Source: Anaerosalibacter massiliensis
GTDB taxonomy: Bacteria > Bacillota > Clostridia > Tissierellales > Sporanaerobacteraceae
DNA: 64,000 nucleotides
Assembly (NCBI GenBank): GCA_000751555.1
Contig: CCEZ01000043.1
Span: 248,001 to 312,000, forward strand
Direction: 5' to 3'
The notes under the pieces: model-generated
Told to the model about the DNA's origin: nothing
The model's database searches: none
What the model saw: the letters and a program-made list of their open reading frames with translations, nothing else
Made by a program: the position numbers and the translations under genes
Shown: in pieces, positions 34,734 to 44,273 of the stretch
How positions within the stretch are numbered: position 1 is the first letter of the stretch
How the letters are laid out: each line of letters opens with the position of its first letter

Positions 34734-36050
34734 ATGATGAGATCAATGTATTCAGCCGTTTCTGGACTGAGAGCACACCAAAATAAGATGGATGTTATTG
34801 GAAACAACATTGCTAATGTAAATACTGTTGGATATAAAAAAGGTCAAATGACTTTTCAAGAAGTATTTAGCCAAACAATAAGAGGAGCAGGAGCACCACA
34901 AGGTGGAAAAGGTGGGACAAACCCTCAACAGGTAGGTTTAGGTGTAGATGTTGGCTCTATAAATACTATCCATACAAATGGACCATCTCAAAGAACGGAT
35001 GACCCTAGAAACGTTATGATAGATGGAGAAGGATTTTTTGTAGTAACTGATGATGCCAATTTTGAAAATAGATATTATACAAGAGCTGGAAATTTTGGGG
35101 AAGACACAGATGGAACATTGGTAACACCTGGTGGATATAAAGTATTAGGATATAAAGCAGATGAAAATGGAAATATAACAACAGAAATTGGACCAATAGT
35201 CATAAATAAGTCAGAAACAATAGCACCAACAGCAACAACAGATATTCAATTTAGAGGAAATTTAGATTCAAGAAGCGATGAAACTTTTACAATAAATACT
35301 GTTATAAAAGATAGTTTAGGTGGTTCATGGATCGTAGAATTTAAGTTTGAAAAGGATCCTAATGAAACTAATCAATGGACAATATCATTAGAAGATATAA
35401 AAAGTGAAAAAACAGGAATAAAGATAGAAGGAAAAATCACCGGTAAGAACACTATAAAATTTGATGAATATGGGAAAATTGATGAAAATTCAGTAGAAAA
35501 TCTTTATTTAGATCTTTCTGGTATAACACAAGGTGAAGACAAGGATGGTAACAAAGTTGATTTAGGAGCAACTTTTGGGAATGAAGGAAATATAACTATA
35601 TTTGATCCAGAAGACAAAGATTCCTATAAAAAAATAAATCAGTATGATAATGATAGAGATATTGAGCCATATCCTAAAAACGGTAATTCTTCTGGAAAAT
35701 TAAAGGATTTTTCAATAGATGAATTTGGAGTTATAGTAGGAAATTTTACTAATGGAGAAAATAAAGCATTAGGACAGCTGATGTTAGCTAAATTTGACAA
35801 TCCTATGGGATTAGAAAAAGTAGGGAGTAATTTTTTTAAAAATACTAGAAACACTGGGGAAGCCCAATATGGAGCAGCAGGTACTAGCGGTTTTGGAACA
35901 ACTAAGTCTGGAAATCTTGAGATGTCTAATGTAGATCTCTCTATGGAATTTACCGAAATGATAACAACTCAAAGAGGATTTCAAGCTAATTCTAGAATTA
36001 TTACAGCTTCTGATGAAATGCTTCAAGAATTAGTAAATATGAAGAGATAA
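34734..36050 (+). CDS. flgE: Flagellar hook protein FlgE
   Basis: Subunit of the flexible hook. The 438-residue protein has the N-terminal MRSMYSAVSGLRAHQNKMDV and GNNIANVNTVGYKKGQ, variable central domains (about 130-340), and the C-terminal GFGTTKSGNLEMSNVDLSME, then EFTEMITTQRGFQANSRIIT and SDEMLQELVNMKR. ATG 34734 follows GGAGGT; ATG 34737 is also possible, and the frame extends to 34719 through the ribosome-binding site. Confidence 0.96.
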   Translation: MMRSMYSAVSGLRAHQNKMDVIGNNIANVNTVGYKKGQMTFQEVFSQTIRGAGAPQGGKGGTNPQQVGLGVDVGSINTIHTNGPSQRTDDPRNVMIDGEGFFVVTDDANFENRYYTRAGNFGEDTDGTLVTPGGYKVLGYKADENGNITTEIGPIVINKSETIAPTATTDIQFRGNLDSRSDETFTINTVIKDSLGGSWIVEFKFEKDPNETNQWTISLEDIKSEKTGIKIEGKITGKNTIKFDEYGKIDENSVENLYLDLSGITQGEDKDGNKVDLGATFGNEGNITIFDPEDKDSYKKINQYDNDRDIEPYPKNGNSSGKLKDFSIDEFGVIVGNFTNGENKALGQLMLAKFDNPMGLEKVGSNFFKNTRNTGEAQYGAAGTSGFGTTKSGNLEMSNVDLSMEFTEMITTQRGFQANSRIITASDEMLQELVNMKR

Positions 36051-36060
36051 TTAATTATTT

Positions 36061-36097
36061 AATTGGCTATTGAGGGGAAAAACCCCTCATGCCAATT
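36061..36097 (+). repeat. Interrupted hairpin between flgE and flbD
   Basis: AATTGGC (36061-36067) pairs with GCCAATT (36091-36097), and GAGGGG (36072-36077) with CCCCTC (36083-36088), with an AAAAA loop. There is no U-tract, so it is better read as an mRNA processing or stability element than as a terminator. Confidence 0.6.
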
Positions 36098-36115
36098 ACA
36101 GAAGGTGGGATATTT

Positions 36116-36310
36116 ATGATAAAAGTTAAAAGATTAAATGGAAAGGAGTTTGTTATAAATAGTGATTTAATTGAGTTTGTAGAGGAAACACCTGATACAG
36201 TTATTACTTTAACGACAGGTAGAAAAGTAGTTGTTCAGGAGCCTATAGATGATATTATAGATAAGGTTATAGCTTTCAAATCAAAAAATATACAGTATAT
36301 AAAAAGATAA
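36116..36310 (+). CDS. flbD: Flagellar FlbD family protein
   Basis: A 64-residue protein conserved after flgE in Firmicutes (SwrD in Bacillus, which increases stator power). Motifs: IKVKRLNGKEFVINSDLIEF, VEETPDTVITLTTGRKVVV and VIAFKSK. I chose ATG 36116 behind GGTGGG; the longer frame from 36089 starts in the upstream hairpin. It precedes motA, matching the proposed link to motor torque. Confidence 0.93.
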   Translation: MIKVKRLNGKEFVINSDLIEFVEETPDTVITLTTGRKVVVQEPIDDIIDKVIAFKSKNIQYIKR

Positions 36311-36334
36311 GAATAGGGAAAAGAGGTGTAACAG

Positions 36335-37120
36335 TTGGATATAGCAACTATTGTTGGATTAGTTAGCGGTTTTATATTTATTATATGGGGAATTCTTATA
36401 TCTGGAGAGATAGGTTCCTTTATAGACATATCTTCTATTTTAATAGTTATCGGTGGAACTTTAGCTTCTACTCTTATAAGTTACCCTATAAAAAGTTTTT
36501 TAGGATCTTTTAAGGTAGTAAAAAATGCTTTTTTTCATGAGGAAATTTCCCCAGATGGAGTTATAGCACAAATAATTAAATTGGCTAATGTAGCAAGAAA
36601 AGAAGGATTATTATCTCTAGAAGAACTTGCGGAAGGTATTGATGACAAGTTTTTAAAAAAAGGCATAATGTTAATAGTAGATGGAACTGATCCAGAACTA
36701 GTAAGAAATATACTTGAAACAGAACTTGTTTTTCTTGAGGAAAGACATACAGAAGGTCAAAGTTTATTTGAAACTATGGGATCATTTGCTCCAGCCTATG
36801 GAATGTTAGGTACTCTTATAGGGCTTATAAATATGCTTAAAAAACTAGAGGATCCTTCTAGTATAGGACCAAATATGTCTGTAGCTTTAGTAACAACTTT
36901 TTATGGTTCGTTTTTAGCTAATGTAGTATTTTTACCTATGGCAAATAAGTTAAAAATTAGAAGCAATAGAGAAATATTAGTAAAAGAATTAATGGTTGAA
37001 GGACTTTTATCTATACAAGCAGGTGAAAATCCAAGAATCATTGAGGAAAAATTAAAAACTTTTGTTCCACCGGAGCTTAGAACTGATTATAAAGATCAGC
37101 TTGAAAGTGAGGGAGCATAA
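36335..37120 (+). CDS. motA: Flagellar stator protein MotA
   Basis: Proton- or sodium-driven stator subunit with four transmembrane helices. The 261-residue protein contains SFIDISSILIVIGGTLASTL, LFETMGSFAPAYGMLGTLIG and GPNMSVALVTTFYGSFLANV; the cytoplasmic loop carries the charged residues that contact FliG. TTG start with AGAGGTG. The last base is shared with motB. Confidence 0.96.
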   Translation: MDIATIVGLVSGFIFIIWGILISGEIGSFIDISSILIVIGGTLASTLISYPIKSFLGSFKVVKNAFFHEEISPDGVIAQIIKLANVARKEGLLSLEELAEGIDDKFLKKGIMLIVDGTDPELVRNILETELVFLEERHTEGQSLFETMGSFAPAYGMLGTLIGLINMLKKLEDPSSIGPNMSVALVTTFYGSFLANVVFLPMANKLKIRSNREILVKELMVEGLLSIQAGENPRIIEEKLKTFVPPELRTDYKDQLESEGA

Positions 37121-37842
37121 TGCGAAAAAGGAAAAAGGAAGAGAAGGAAAACGCTCAAGAATGGCTAACTACATATAGCGATATGGTTACCTTATTACTT
37201 TGTTTCTTTATTTTATTATTTTCTTTTTCGGAAATTGATGCTCAAAAGTTTAGGACTATTATGAGCTCTTTTCAAGGTGGTACAGGAGTTTTGGAAAGTG
37301 GTTCTGCTATGGATATTCCAGAAGAACTAGAGGGAGATGTAAATGTAAATGCAGATGAAGATGAGTTAAAAGAACTAAAAGATGTTATTGAAGAATATGC
37401 AAAAAATATAGGTATGGAAGATGAAATTACATTAAAAATTGAACAAAGAGGATTAGTTATAAGATTTATGGATAGTGTATTTTTTGACTCAGGTAAAGCT
37501 GAAATAAAATCTGAATCAAAAGAAATACTCCATTATATGGCTGAACTATTAAATAAAAAAGAATTTAAAGGAAAACTTATAAAAATAGAAGGCCATACAG
37601 ATTCTGATCCAATTGTATATTCTACTACATACCCTACTAACTGGGAACTCTCATCTACTAGAGCTACAAATGTGTTAAGATACTTAATAGAGTCAGAAGG
37701 AATAGATGGAGATAGAGTATCCTCTTCAGGATATAGTTTTTATAGACCAGTAGCTTCAAATAACACAAAAGAAAATAAAGCAAAAAATAGAAGGGTTGAT
37801 ATAGTTATTTTAAAATCATCTTATGAAAAATGGGAGCCATAA
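37120..37842 (+). CDS. motB: Flagellar motor protein MotB
   Basis: Stator subunit that anchors MotA to peptidoglycan. The 240-residue protein has a single transmembrane helix with the ion-carrying Asp in TYSDMVTLLLCFFILLFSFS, a linker, and an OmpA-like peptidoglycan-binding domain (about 105-235) with VFFDSGKAEI, IEGHTDSDPI, NWELSSTRATNVLRYLIE and NRRVDIVI. Overlaps motA by one base. Confidence 0.96.
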   Translation: MRKRKKEEKENAQEWLTTYSDMVTLLLCFFILLFSFSEIDAQKFRTIMSSFQGGTGVLESGSAMDIPEELEGDVNVNADEDELKELKDVIEEYAKNIGMEDEITLKIEQRGLVIRFMDSVFFDSGKAEIKSESKEILHYMAELLNKKEFKGKLIKIEGHTDSDPIVYSTTYPTNWELSSTRATNVLRYLIESEGIDGDRVSSSGYSFYRPVASNNTKENKAKNRRVDIVILKSSYEKWEP

Positions 37843-37874
37843 ATTATGCTATAAAATTCTAGTGAGGTGAAGAT

Positions 37875-38294
37875 ATGGATACTAAAAAAACAATACTAAT
37901 AGTTTTGCTTGTTATTTTAATATTATTTGCAGTAGCTGGCTTAATTTTAGGATTTTCTATTTATAAAAATAGTGGAGACAAAAATAAAGATATAGAGAAA
38001 TATTATATTACTTTAGAAGAAATGTATTGCAACATAAAGGATAGTAAAAAGATTATAAAATTAAAGGCTACTATAGAAATTAATAATAAAAAGACTTATG
38101 AAGAATTAGAAGAAAAACAATTTTTAATGAGGAATGAAATAAATAAAATTATTAGAAATAAAGAGGAAAAAGAACTTCTAGGAAAAGAGGGGCAAGTAGC
38201 TTTACAGAATGAGATAAAAGATAGTTTAATAAAATTATTTGACAACGGTGAAAGCATTTCAAATGTTTATTTTGATGAGTTAATAATACAGTAG
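37875..38294 (+). CDS. fliL: Flagellar basal-body-associated protein FliL
   Basis: A 139-residue protein with one N-terminal transmembrane helix (about 6-28), GFSIYK, and a stomatin-like extracytoplasmic domain. FliL surrounds the stator and stabilises it under load. The C-terminal half (NEIKDSLIKLFDNGESISNV and YFDELIIQ) matches the family end. It precedes fliM in the standard order. Confidence 0.85.
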   Translation: MDTKKTILIVLLVILILFAVAGLILGFSIYKNSGDKNKDIEKYYITLEEMYCNIKDSKKIIKLKATIEINNKKTYEELEEKQFLMRNEINKIIRNKEEKELLGKEGQVALQNEIKDSLIKLFDNGESISNVYFDELIIQ

Positions 38295-38307
38295 GGGGGA
38301 TATACAA

Positions 38308-39300
38308 TTGGCTGAAGTATTATCACAAAGTGAAATAGATGCCCTACTCCAAGCAGTAAGTTCTGGTGAAGTTGATGTAGAGGAAATACAAGAAGAAGAA
38401 AACTTTAATAAAGTTAAAAAATATGATTTTAGAAATCCGCAGAAAATTGCTAAAGATCAATTAAGAACTTTAGAGATTATTCATGAAAATTTTACAAGAC
38501 TTTTTCAAACTTTTTTATCTGGTTATTTAAGGGCACCAGTTAAAACATCAATTTTAACAGTAGATCAATATGCATATAGTGAATTTAGTAATGCTATTTC
38601 TAATCCAGCTTTTTTGAGTATAATTAATTTCAATCCTTTAAATGGACAGATATTAATTGATATGTCCACAAATATAGTATTTACTATAATTGATAGATTA
38701 CTAGGTGGAGATGGTGAGGAAATAGATGAAACAAGAAGTTTTACTGAAATAGAGATTTCTCTTTTACAGGGAATGATGAACAGGGTTATAGGACTATTAA
38801 AAGAAGCATGGGAAAATGTCATTGAATTGAAACCGTCCTTAGAAAAAATAGAGGTAAATTCTCAATTTGCTCAAATAGTTCCCCCTAATGAAACTGTAGC
38901 ATTAGTTACCTTAAATATATCTATAGGCGATGTTGAAGGTATGATTAATATATGTATTCCATATATAGTTTTAGAACCTATTTTAGACAAATTAAGTACA
39001 AAATTTTGGTTTTCTAGTGCTAGAAAAGAGATATCTAAAAAAGATTTGGAGGTTATGAAAGAGAGGATTTTAGAAACTTCTGTGCCTGTTCAGGCAGAGT
39101 TAGGTTCTACTATTATTAGAGTTAAAGATATATTGAATATACAAATAGGAGATGTAATTAAATTAAATTATAATAATAATTTAATAAAGATGAGAATTGG
39201 TTCAAAAGTAAAGTTTCTAGGAACTCCAGGAGTATCAAACAATAATATGGCAGTGAAAATAGTAAAGGCAGTAAAGGATGGTGAGGGTAACAATGAATAA
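38308..39300 (+). CDS. fliM: Flagellar motor switch protein FliM
   Basis: C-ring protein that binds phosphorylated CheY. The 330-residue protein opens with the CheY-binding peptide VLSQSEIDALLQAVSSGEVD, then a middle CheC-like domain (YDFRNPQKIAKDQLRTLEII and on) and a C-terminal SpoA/FliN-like domain. TTG start after AGGGGGGA; its stop overlaps the fliY start by 8 nt. Confidence 0.97.
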   Translation: MAEVLSQSEIDALLQAVSSGEVDVEEIQEEENFNKVKKYDFRNPQKIAKDQLRTLEIIHENFTRLFQTFLSGYLRAPVKTSILTVDQYAYSEFSNAISNPAFLSIINFNPLNGQILIDMSTNIVFTIIDRLLGGDGEEIDETRSFTEIEISLLQGMMNRVIGLLKEAWENVIELKPSLEKIEVNSQFAQIVPPNETVALVTLNISIGDVEGMINICIPYIVLEPILDKLSTKFWFSSARKEISKKDLEVMKERILETSVPVQAELGSTIIRVKDILNIQIGDVIKLNYNNNLIKMRIGSKVKFLGTPGVSNNNMAVKIVKAVKDGEGNNE

Positions 39301-40429
39301 TGACATGCTTTCTCAAGAAGAAATTGATTTTATACTTAAAGGGTCAGATGGAGAAAAGAATGAGGATAATTTAGAATTAATTGGAGATGTAGAAAAAGAT
39401 ACACTTGGTGAAATTGGAAACATAAGTATGGGGACTGCTGCTACAACTTTATCTACATTGTTAAATCAGAAAGTTACTATTACTACTCCAAAGGTAATGA
39501 TAACAACTATTGATAGATTAGCAGGTGCATATCAAATACCTTTTGTTGCAATTGATGTAACTTATAAGGAAGGTTTAGAAGGAGCTAACATACTGATATT
39601 AAAAGTAGATGATGTGAAGGCAATTACAGATGTATTAATGGGAAAAGAAGAAATACATTTGGAAAGGGAGTTAACAGATCTAGATTTAAGTGCTGTAAGT
39701 GAAGTTATGAATCAAATGATGGGATCATCAGCAACTTCCTTATCAGAAATATTTTCGAAAAAAATTGATATAGAGCCTCCTAAGTCTTATGAAATAACCT
39801 TTAGTGAAGGTAAAGAAAAAATTGATATTTTAAAAGGTGACCAACCTATAGTTAAAATATCTTTTAGAATGATTGTAGGAAATATAATAGATAGTGAGAT
39901 AATGCAGCTTATACCTTTAGATTTTGCAAAAGAAATGGCAGATATTTTATTGGGAAAAGAAGAAGAGAATCTATCTTTAGAAAAGGACAATGAAGTATCA
40001 GCAGCAGTAGAAGAAATTGAAGAAGATTATGAAGTTAGTGAAGAAATACCAATAAAGCCAACTAATTTGGCAGAAGATGAAAATAATATAACTAAGAAGA
40101 AGATTGATAATAATGAAGAAACAGTTGTTGTTAAAAAACCTGTTTTTGAAACTTTTAATGGAAAATCTGATGAAAGCTATAATGAATCAATAGATCTAGT
40201 AGGAGAAATTCCTGTAGAAATAACTGCTGAATTAGGCAGAACTAAGAAAAAGATTGGTGAAATATTAGAATATGGTCCTGGAACAATAATAGAATTGGAC
40301 AAGCTTGTAGGAGAACCTTTAAATATCTATGCAAATGGAAAGTTTATAGCTAGAGGCGAAGTAGTAGTAATAGATGATAATTTTGGTATTAGGATAACAG
40401 AGATTGTTAATTCCTATAAACATAGTTAA
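39293..40429 (+). CDS. fliY: Flagellar motor switch phosphatase FliY
   Basis: C-ring component that also removes phosphate from CheY. The 378-residue protein has an N-terminal peptide like FliM (MLSQEEIDFIL), two CheC-type phosphatase motifs (DTLGEIGN near residue 32 and SAVSEVMN near 128), an acidic linker and a C-terminal SpoA/FliN domain (VPVEITAELGRTKKKIG-like region). I chose ATG 39293 because GGTGAGGGT precedes it. Confidence 0.95.
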   Translation: MNNDMLSQEEIDFILKGSDGEKNEDNLELIGDVEKDTLGEIGNISMGTAATTLSTLLNQKVTITTPKVMITTIDRLAGAYQIPFVAIDVTYKEGLEGANILILKVDDVKAITDVLMGKEEIHLERELTDLDLSAVSEVMNQMMGSSATSLSEIFSKKIDIEPPKSYEITFSEGKEKIDILKGDQPIVKISFRMIVGNIIDSEIMQLIPLDFAKEMADILLGKEEENLSLEKDNEVSAAVEEIEEDYEVSEEIPIKPTNLAEDENNITKKKIDNNEETVVVKKPVFETFNGKSDESYNESIDLVGEIPVEITAELGRTKKKIGEILEYGPGTIIELDKLVGEPLNIYANGKFIARGEVVVIDDNFGIRITEIVNSYKHS

Positions 40430-40460
40430 TAGAATAATAAATAAGTAAGGGGGAATTTAA

Positions 40461-40823
40461 ATGTCTAAAAGTATATTAATAGTAGATGATGCATCATTTA
40501 TGAGAATGATGATAAAAGATATCTTAACTAAAAACGGTTTTGAAGTAGTTGGAGAAGCAGAAAACGGAAAAAAAGCAGTGGAAAAATATGAGGAACTAAA
40601 TCCAGATCTAGTAATTATGGATATCACTATGCCTGAAATGGATGGAATTCAAGCTGTGAAAGAAATTAAAAAAATGAATGGAGAGGCAAAAATAGTAATG
40701 TGTTCTGCTATGGGACAACAGACTATGGTTATAGAAGCTATACAAGCAGGAGCTAAAGATTTTATAGTGAAACCTTTCCAGGCAGATAGAGTTATTGAAG
40801 CTGTGAAAAAGGTACTTGCTTAA
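40461..40823 (+). CDS. cheY: Chemotaxis response regulator CheY
   Basis: A 120-residue single-domain receiver. The acidic pocket D9/D10, phosphorylated Asp54 (in VIMDITMP), the Ser/Thr position in MCSAMG and Lys in FIVKPF are all present. It passes the CheA signal to FliM and FliY; in Firmicutes CheY-P generally promotes smooth running. GGGGGAA upstream. Confidence 0.96.
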   Translation: MSKSILIVDDASFMRMMIKDILTKNGFEVVGEAENGKKAVEKYEELNPDLVIMDITMPEMDGIQAVKEIKKMNGEAKIVMCSAMGQQTMVIEAIQAGAKDFIVKPFQADRVIEAVKKVLA

Positions 40824-40824
40824 G

Positions 40825-41340
40825 ATGGGAAAAAGTTCCTTAATAGTATTTCTAATTTGTTTATTTCCAGATATAGCTTTTGCAGCAAATATTAATGAAA
40901 ATAATCTTCATTATGGTAATTTGCTTTTAAAGATCATAATGTATGTTATTTTGCTTATATTGGTATTGTTTATTACATTCTATGGAACAAAGTTTCTGGC
41001 CAAAAGGTCAAAAACATTTTTTAATAGTAAATATATGGAAGTTGTTGACTCTATTAACTTGGGATCTAATAATAGGATAGTGATTATTAATATAAATAAT
41101 TATATTTATATTATATCCATGAATAATAATGGGACAGCCCTTATAGATAAGATGGAAATAGAGTCTTTCTATTCAAGTAGTAGGGAAAGCAAAGATTTTA
41201 GCAAATATTTAGAAGAAAACATTGAAAGAAAGGAAATAGCAAATAGCTTCGAAAATGAACTTAAGAAAATGCTAAATAGATTTAAATTTATTAATAGAAA
41301 AATAGATGGGAATGAAGATGAAAATGAAGAGAGTGATTAA
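40825..41340 (+). CDS. fliO: Flagellar biosynthesis protein FliO
   Basis: A 171-residue membrane protein with a signal-peptide-like N terminus (SSLIVFLICLFPDIAFA), a transmembrane helix (about 34-55) and a cytoplasmic tail with the FliO pattern TKFLAKRSKTFFNSKYMEVV and DSINLGSNNRIVIININNYI. FliO helps FliP oligomerise in the export gate. ATG 40825 lies 1 nt after the cheY stop; TTG 40816, with AAAAAGG upstream, is an alternative. Confidence 0.88.
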   Translation: MGKSSLIVFLICLFPDIAFAANINENNLHYGNLLLKIIMYVILLILVLFITFYGTKFLAKRSKTFFNSKYMEVVDSINLGSNNRIVIININNYIYIISMNNNGTALIDKMEIESFYSSSRESKDFSKYLEENIERKEIANSFENELKKMLNRFKFINRKIDGNEDENEESD

Positions 41341-42082
41341 AAATGCCATCATATTATTAATTTTGATATTGTTTTTTTCTAATACAATATATGCTCAATC
41401 AGAATCACCTTTTTTGGGGAAAACAATTAAAATTGATGATGTAGAAAATCCACATGACTATGTAGCTTCTATACAAATATTATTATTACTTACAGTACTT
41501 ACACTAGCACCATCTATACTTATAATGATGACTAGCTTTACTAGAATTATAATAGTATTGTCTTTTATAAGAAATGCTTTAGGTCTTCAGCAAACACCTC
41601 CAAACCAGGTGTTAATTGGATTAGCTTTGTTTTTAACTTTCTTTATAATGGCTCCAGTTGGCAGTAAAATTAATAGTGAAGCTATACAACCTTTTCTTAG
41701 AGAAGAAATTGATCAAGAGATAGCATATAAAAAGACTATGGAACCTATAAGAGAGTTTATGTTTAAACAAACTAGGGATAAGGACTTAGGATTATTTATG
41801 GATATAGGAAAGTTAAAAGATGTAAAAAAGTTAGAAGAGATACCTAGTAGAGTCCTTATTCCTGCTTTTATAATAAGCGAATTAAAGACTGCATTTCAAA
41901 TTGGTTTTATAATATATATACCTTTTCTAGTAATTGATATGGTAGTTTCTAGTACATTAATGTCTATGGGAATGATGATGTTGCCACCTGTAATTATCTC
42001 TTTACCTTTTAAAATACTTTTATTTATTTTGGTTGACGGGTGGAGTTTAATAGCAAAATCCTTAGTTACTGGTTTTAAATAG
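41306..42082 (+). CDS. fliP: Flagellar type III secretion system pore protein FliP
   Basis: Core of the export gate. The 258-residue protein has a cleavable signal (AIILLILILFFSNTIYA), four transmembrane segments and the family signatures LTLAPSILIMMTSFTRIIIV, RNALGLQQTPPNQVLIGLAL and FIISELKTAFQIGFIIYIPF. Several in-frame starts are available (ATG 41306, 41312, 41318, 41324), all overlapping the end of fliO; no strong ribosome-binding site separates them. Confidence 0.96.
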   Translation: MGMKMKMKRVIKNAIILLILILFFSNTIYAQSESPFLGKTIKIDDVENPHDYVASIQILLLLTVLTLAPSILIMMTSFTRIIIVLSFIRNALGLQQTPPNQVLIGLALFLTFFIMAPVGSKINSEAIQPFLREEIDQEIAYKKTMEPIREFMFKQTRDKDLGLFMDIGKLKDVKKLEEIPSRVLIPAFIISELKTAFQIGFIIYIPFLVIDMVVSSTLMSMGMMMLPPVIISLPFKILLFILVDGWSLIAKSLVTGFK

Positions 42083-42097
42083 TTGAGGTGATTAATT

Positions 42098-42367
42098 ATG
42101 AATGAAGGAGATGTTTTAAAGATAGCCCAAGAAGCTATCAAAACTATTTTAATAGTATCGGCACCGATGTTGGGTTTTAGTTTAATTGTAGGATTAATAG
42201 TTAGTATTTTTCAAGCTGTAACTCAGATACAGGAAGCTACTTTAGCTTTTGTACCTAAAATAATTGCAGTATTATTATCTATAATAATATTTGGACCTTG
42301 GATTTTAAAAGCGGTAACAGAATTTACAGAAACTTTACTAACAAATATTAATTTATACTTACAGTAG
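42098..42367 (+). CDS. fliQ: Flagellar biosynthesis protein FliQ
   Basis: An 89-residue export-gate subunit with two transmembrane helices. Motifs: AQEAIKTILIVSAPMLGFSL, GLIVSIFQAVTQIQEATLAF and VPKIIAV. TGAGGTGA upstream; 15 nt after fliP. Confidence 0.97.
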   Translation: MNEGDVLKIAQEAIKTILIVSAPMLGFSLIVGLIVSIFQAVTQIQEATLAFVPKIIAVLLSIIIFGPWILKAVTEFTETLLTNINLYLQ

Positions 42368-42381
42368 AATAGGTGTATAAA

Positions 42382-43155
42382 ATGGAAAATATGTTTAATT
42401 TTTTAGCTGATAGCTACGAATTATTTTTATTAGTATTTATTAGGGCTTCAGGGATATTTCTTTTTTCACCTCTCTTTAGCTCTCAAAATATACCTAATAT
42501 ATTTAAAACAGGGTTTTCGCTTATATTTTCATTACTTCTGACTTTAAATTTAGGTATTGAATATTTAGGACAAGCTAATGGAAATCTTATAGTATTAATA
42601 GTTAAAGAGTTAATGGTAGGAATAATAATTGGATATATAAGCTATGTTTTCTTTAGTGTTTTTTACATTTTAGGTCAAATAGTTGATATGGAAATTGGAT
42701 TTGGAATGGTGAATGTAATAGATCCTCAAAATAAAATACAAATACCAGTTATGGGAAATTTTTATTATATATTAGCATTGTTAATTTTCTTATCTATTAA
42801 TGGGCATCATTTCATTATAAAAGCTTTAGTAGATAGTTATAAATATATTCCTATAGGTGGTTTTGATATAGGAGAGGCTACTACAAAACAATTAGTAGAT
42901 ATTTTAGCTAATACTTTTAGTTTAGGATTTAAGATAGCTAGCCCAATAGTTGTGATAATACTTCTTACAGATATACTTCTGGGTATTTTATCAAGAACTA
43001 TTCCTCAAATGAATGTATTTGTTGTAGGGTTACCATTGAAAATTATAGCAGGTATGCTGATTATAGCTGCTACAATACCAATATTTAATGTGCTTACAGG
43101 CCATGTATTTAAAGATATGTTTAAAGAAATATATACTTTTTTAAAAGGCCCTTAA
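42382..43155 (+). CDS. fliR: Flagellar biosynthetic protein FliR
   Basis: A polytopic export-gate subunit, 257 residues and about six hydrophobic segments. Conserved pieces include FIRASGIFLFSPLFSSQNIP, VKELMVGIIIGYISYVFFSV and the MGNFYYILALLIFLSINGHH region. I chose ATG 42382 behind AGGTG; GTG 42373 overlaps that site. Confidence 0.95.
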   Translation: MENMFNFLADSYELFLLVFIRASGIFLFSPLFSSQNIPNIFKTGFSLIFSLLLTLNLGIEYLGQANGNLIVLIVKELMVGIIIGYISYVFFSVFYILGQIVDMEIGFGMVNVIDPQNKIQIPVMGNFYYILALLIFLSINGHHFIIKALVDSYKYIPIGGFDIGEATTKQLVDILANTFSLGFKIASPIVVIILLTDILLGILSRTIPQMNVFVVGLPLKIIAGMLIIAATIPIFNVLTGHVFKDMFKEIYTFLKGP

Positions 43156-43171
43156 TTAAGGAAGGATTTAA

Positions 43172-44260
43172 ATGGAATTTAAAATACAATTACAACTCTT
43201 TGCAGATGCAGAAAAGACAGAAAAGGCTACACCCAAAAAACGTAAAGATGCTAGAGAAGAAGGTCAAGTATTTCAAAGCAGAGAAATAAGTTCTGTATTT
43301 ATTTTACTTATCTCTTTTCTAGTTTTCAATACGTTTGGAAAATTGATTTTCAAAAATTTAACAGATTTAATGAAATATTTATATTCATCTTTTGAAAACT
43401 TAGATAATTTCTTTACCTATGATAATATTAGAATTAGATTTTTATCTATAGTAGTCATTTTTTTAAAAACTTCTGCTCCAGTTTTAATAGCAGCTTCTTT
43501 TGCTGGCATATTAATTAATTATATACAAATAGGATTTTTATTTACAACAAAACCTTTAAAACCTAAATTAAGTAGAATTAATCCAATAGAAGGTTTTAAA
43601 AGAATTTTTTCAAAAAAAGCATTTGTTGAATTAGCAAAGTCTATAGTTAAAATATTGTTAATAGGATATGTAGCTTATTCTTTTATAAGAAAAAGAGTTG
43701 GAATCTTAATAAATTTACCTAGTATGGAACCTATTAAAATATTAGAAAATTTTTCAAATCTATCTTTTAAATTTGGAATGAAAATATTAGGAGTATTATT
43801 ATTTGTATCCTTATTGGACTATTTATATCAATGGAGAAGTTATGAAAAGAATCTGATGATGAGCAAAGAAGAGATAAAAGAAGAATTTAAGCAAACAGAG
43901 GGAGATCCATTGATAAAATCTAAGATAAGAGAAAAGCAAAAGAAAATGGCATTTACTAGGATGATGCAAGATGTTCCAAAGGCAGATGTTATTATTACAA
44001 ATCCAACTCATATTGCAATTGCTTTAAAATATGATCAGGAATCATATTTTGCTCCTATTTTATTGGCTAAGGGAGAAAATATTATAGCTGAAAATATAAA
44101 GAAGAAAGGAAAAGAAAACTCTATCCCTATTGTAGAAAACAAGCCACTAGCTAGGGCTATTTACAAGACAGTAGAAATAGGGGATATTATACCTGAAGAA
44201 TTATATGAAGCAGTGGCAGAAGTATTGGCTTATGTATATAGTTTAAAAGATGAGTTTTAG
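43172..44260 (+). CDS. flhB: Flagellar biosynthesis protein FlhB
   Basis: Export-apparatus membrane protein and substrate-specificity switch. The 362-residue protein has an N-terminal EKTEKATPKKRKDAREEGQV, four transmembrane helices (about 35-205), and a cytoplasmic domain with the self-cleaving NPTH at residues 277-280, followed by KYDQ, APILLAKGENIIAENIKKKG and the terminal IPEELYEAVAEVLAYVYSLK. The last segment is shared with the stand-alone ylqH. Confidence 0.97.
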   Translation: MEFKIQLQLFADAEKTEKATPKKRKDAREEGQVFQSREISSVFILLISFLVFNTFGKLIFKNLTDLMKYLYSSFENLDNFFTYDNIRIRFLSIVVIFLKTSAPVLIAASFAGILINYIQIGFLFTTKPLKPKLSRINPIEGFKRIFSKKAFVELAKSIVKILLIGYVAYSFIRKRVGILINLPSMEPIKILENFSNLSFKFGMKILGVLLFVSLLDYLYQWRSYEKNLMMSKEEIKEEFKQTEGDPLIKSKIREKQKKMAFTRMMQDVPKADVIITNPTHIAIALKYDQESYFAPILLAKGENIIAENIKKKGKENSIPIVENKPLARAIYKTVEIGDIIPEELYEAVAEVLAYVYSLKDEF

Positions 44261-44273
44261 GGGGATATTTAGA

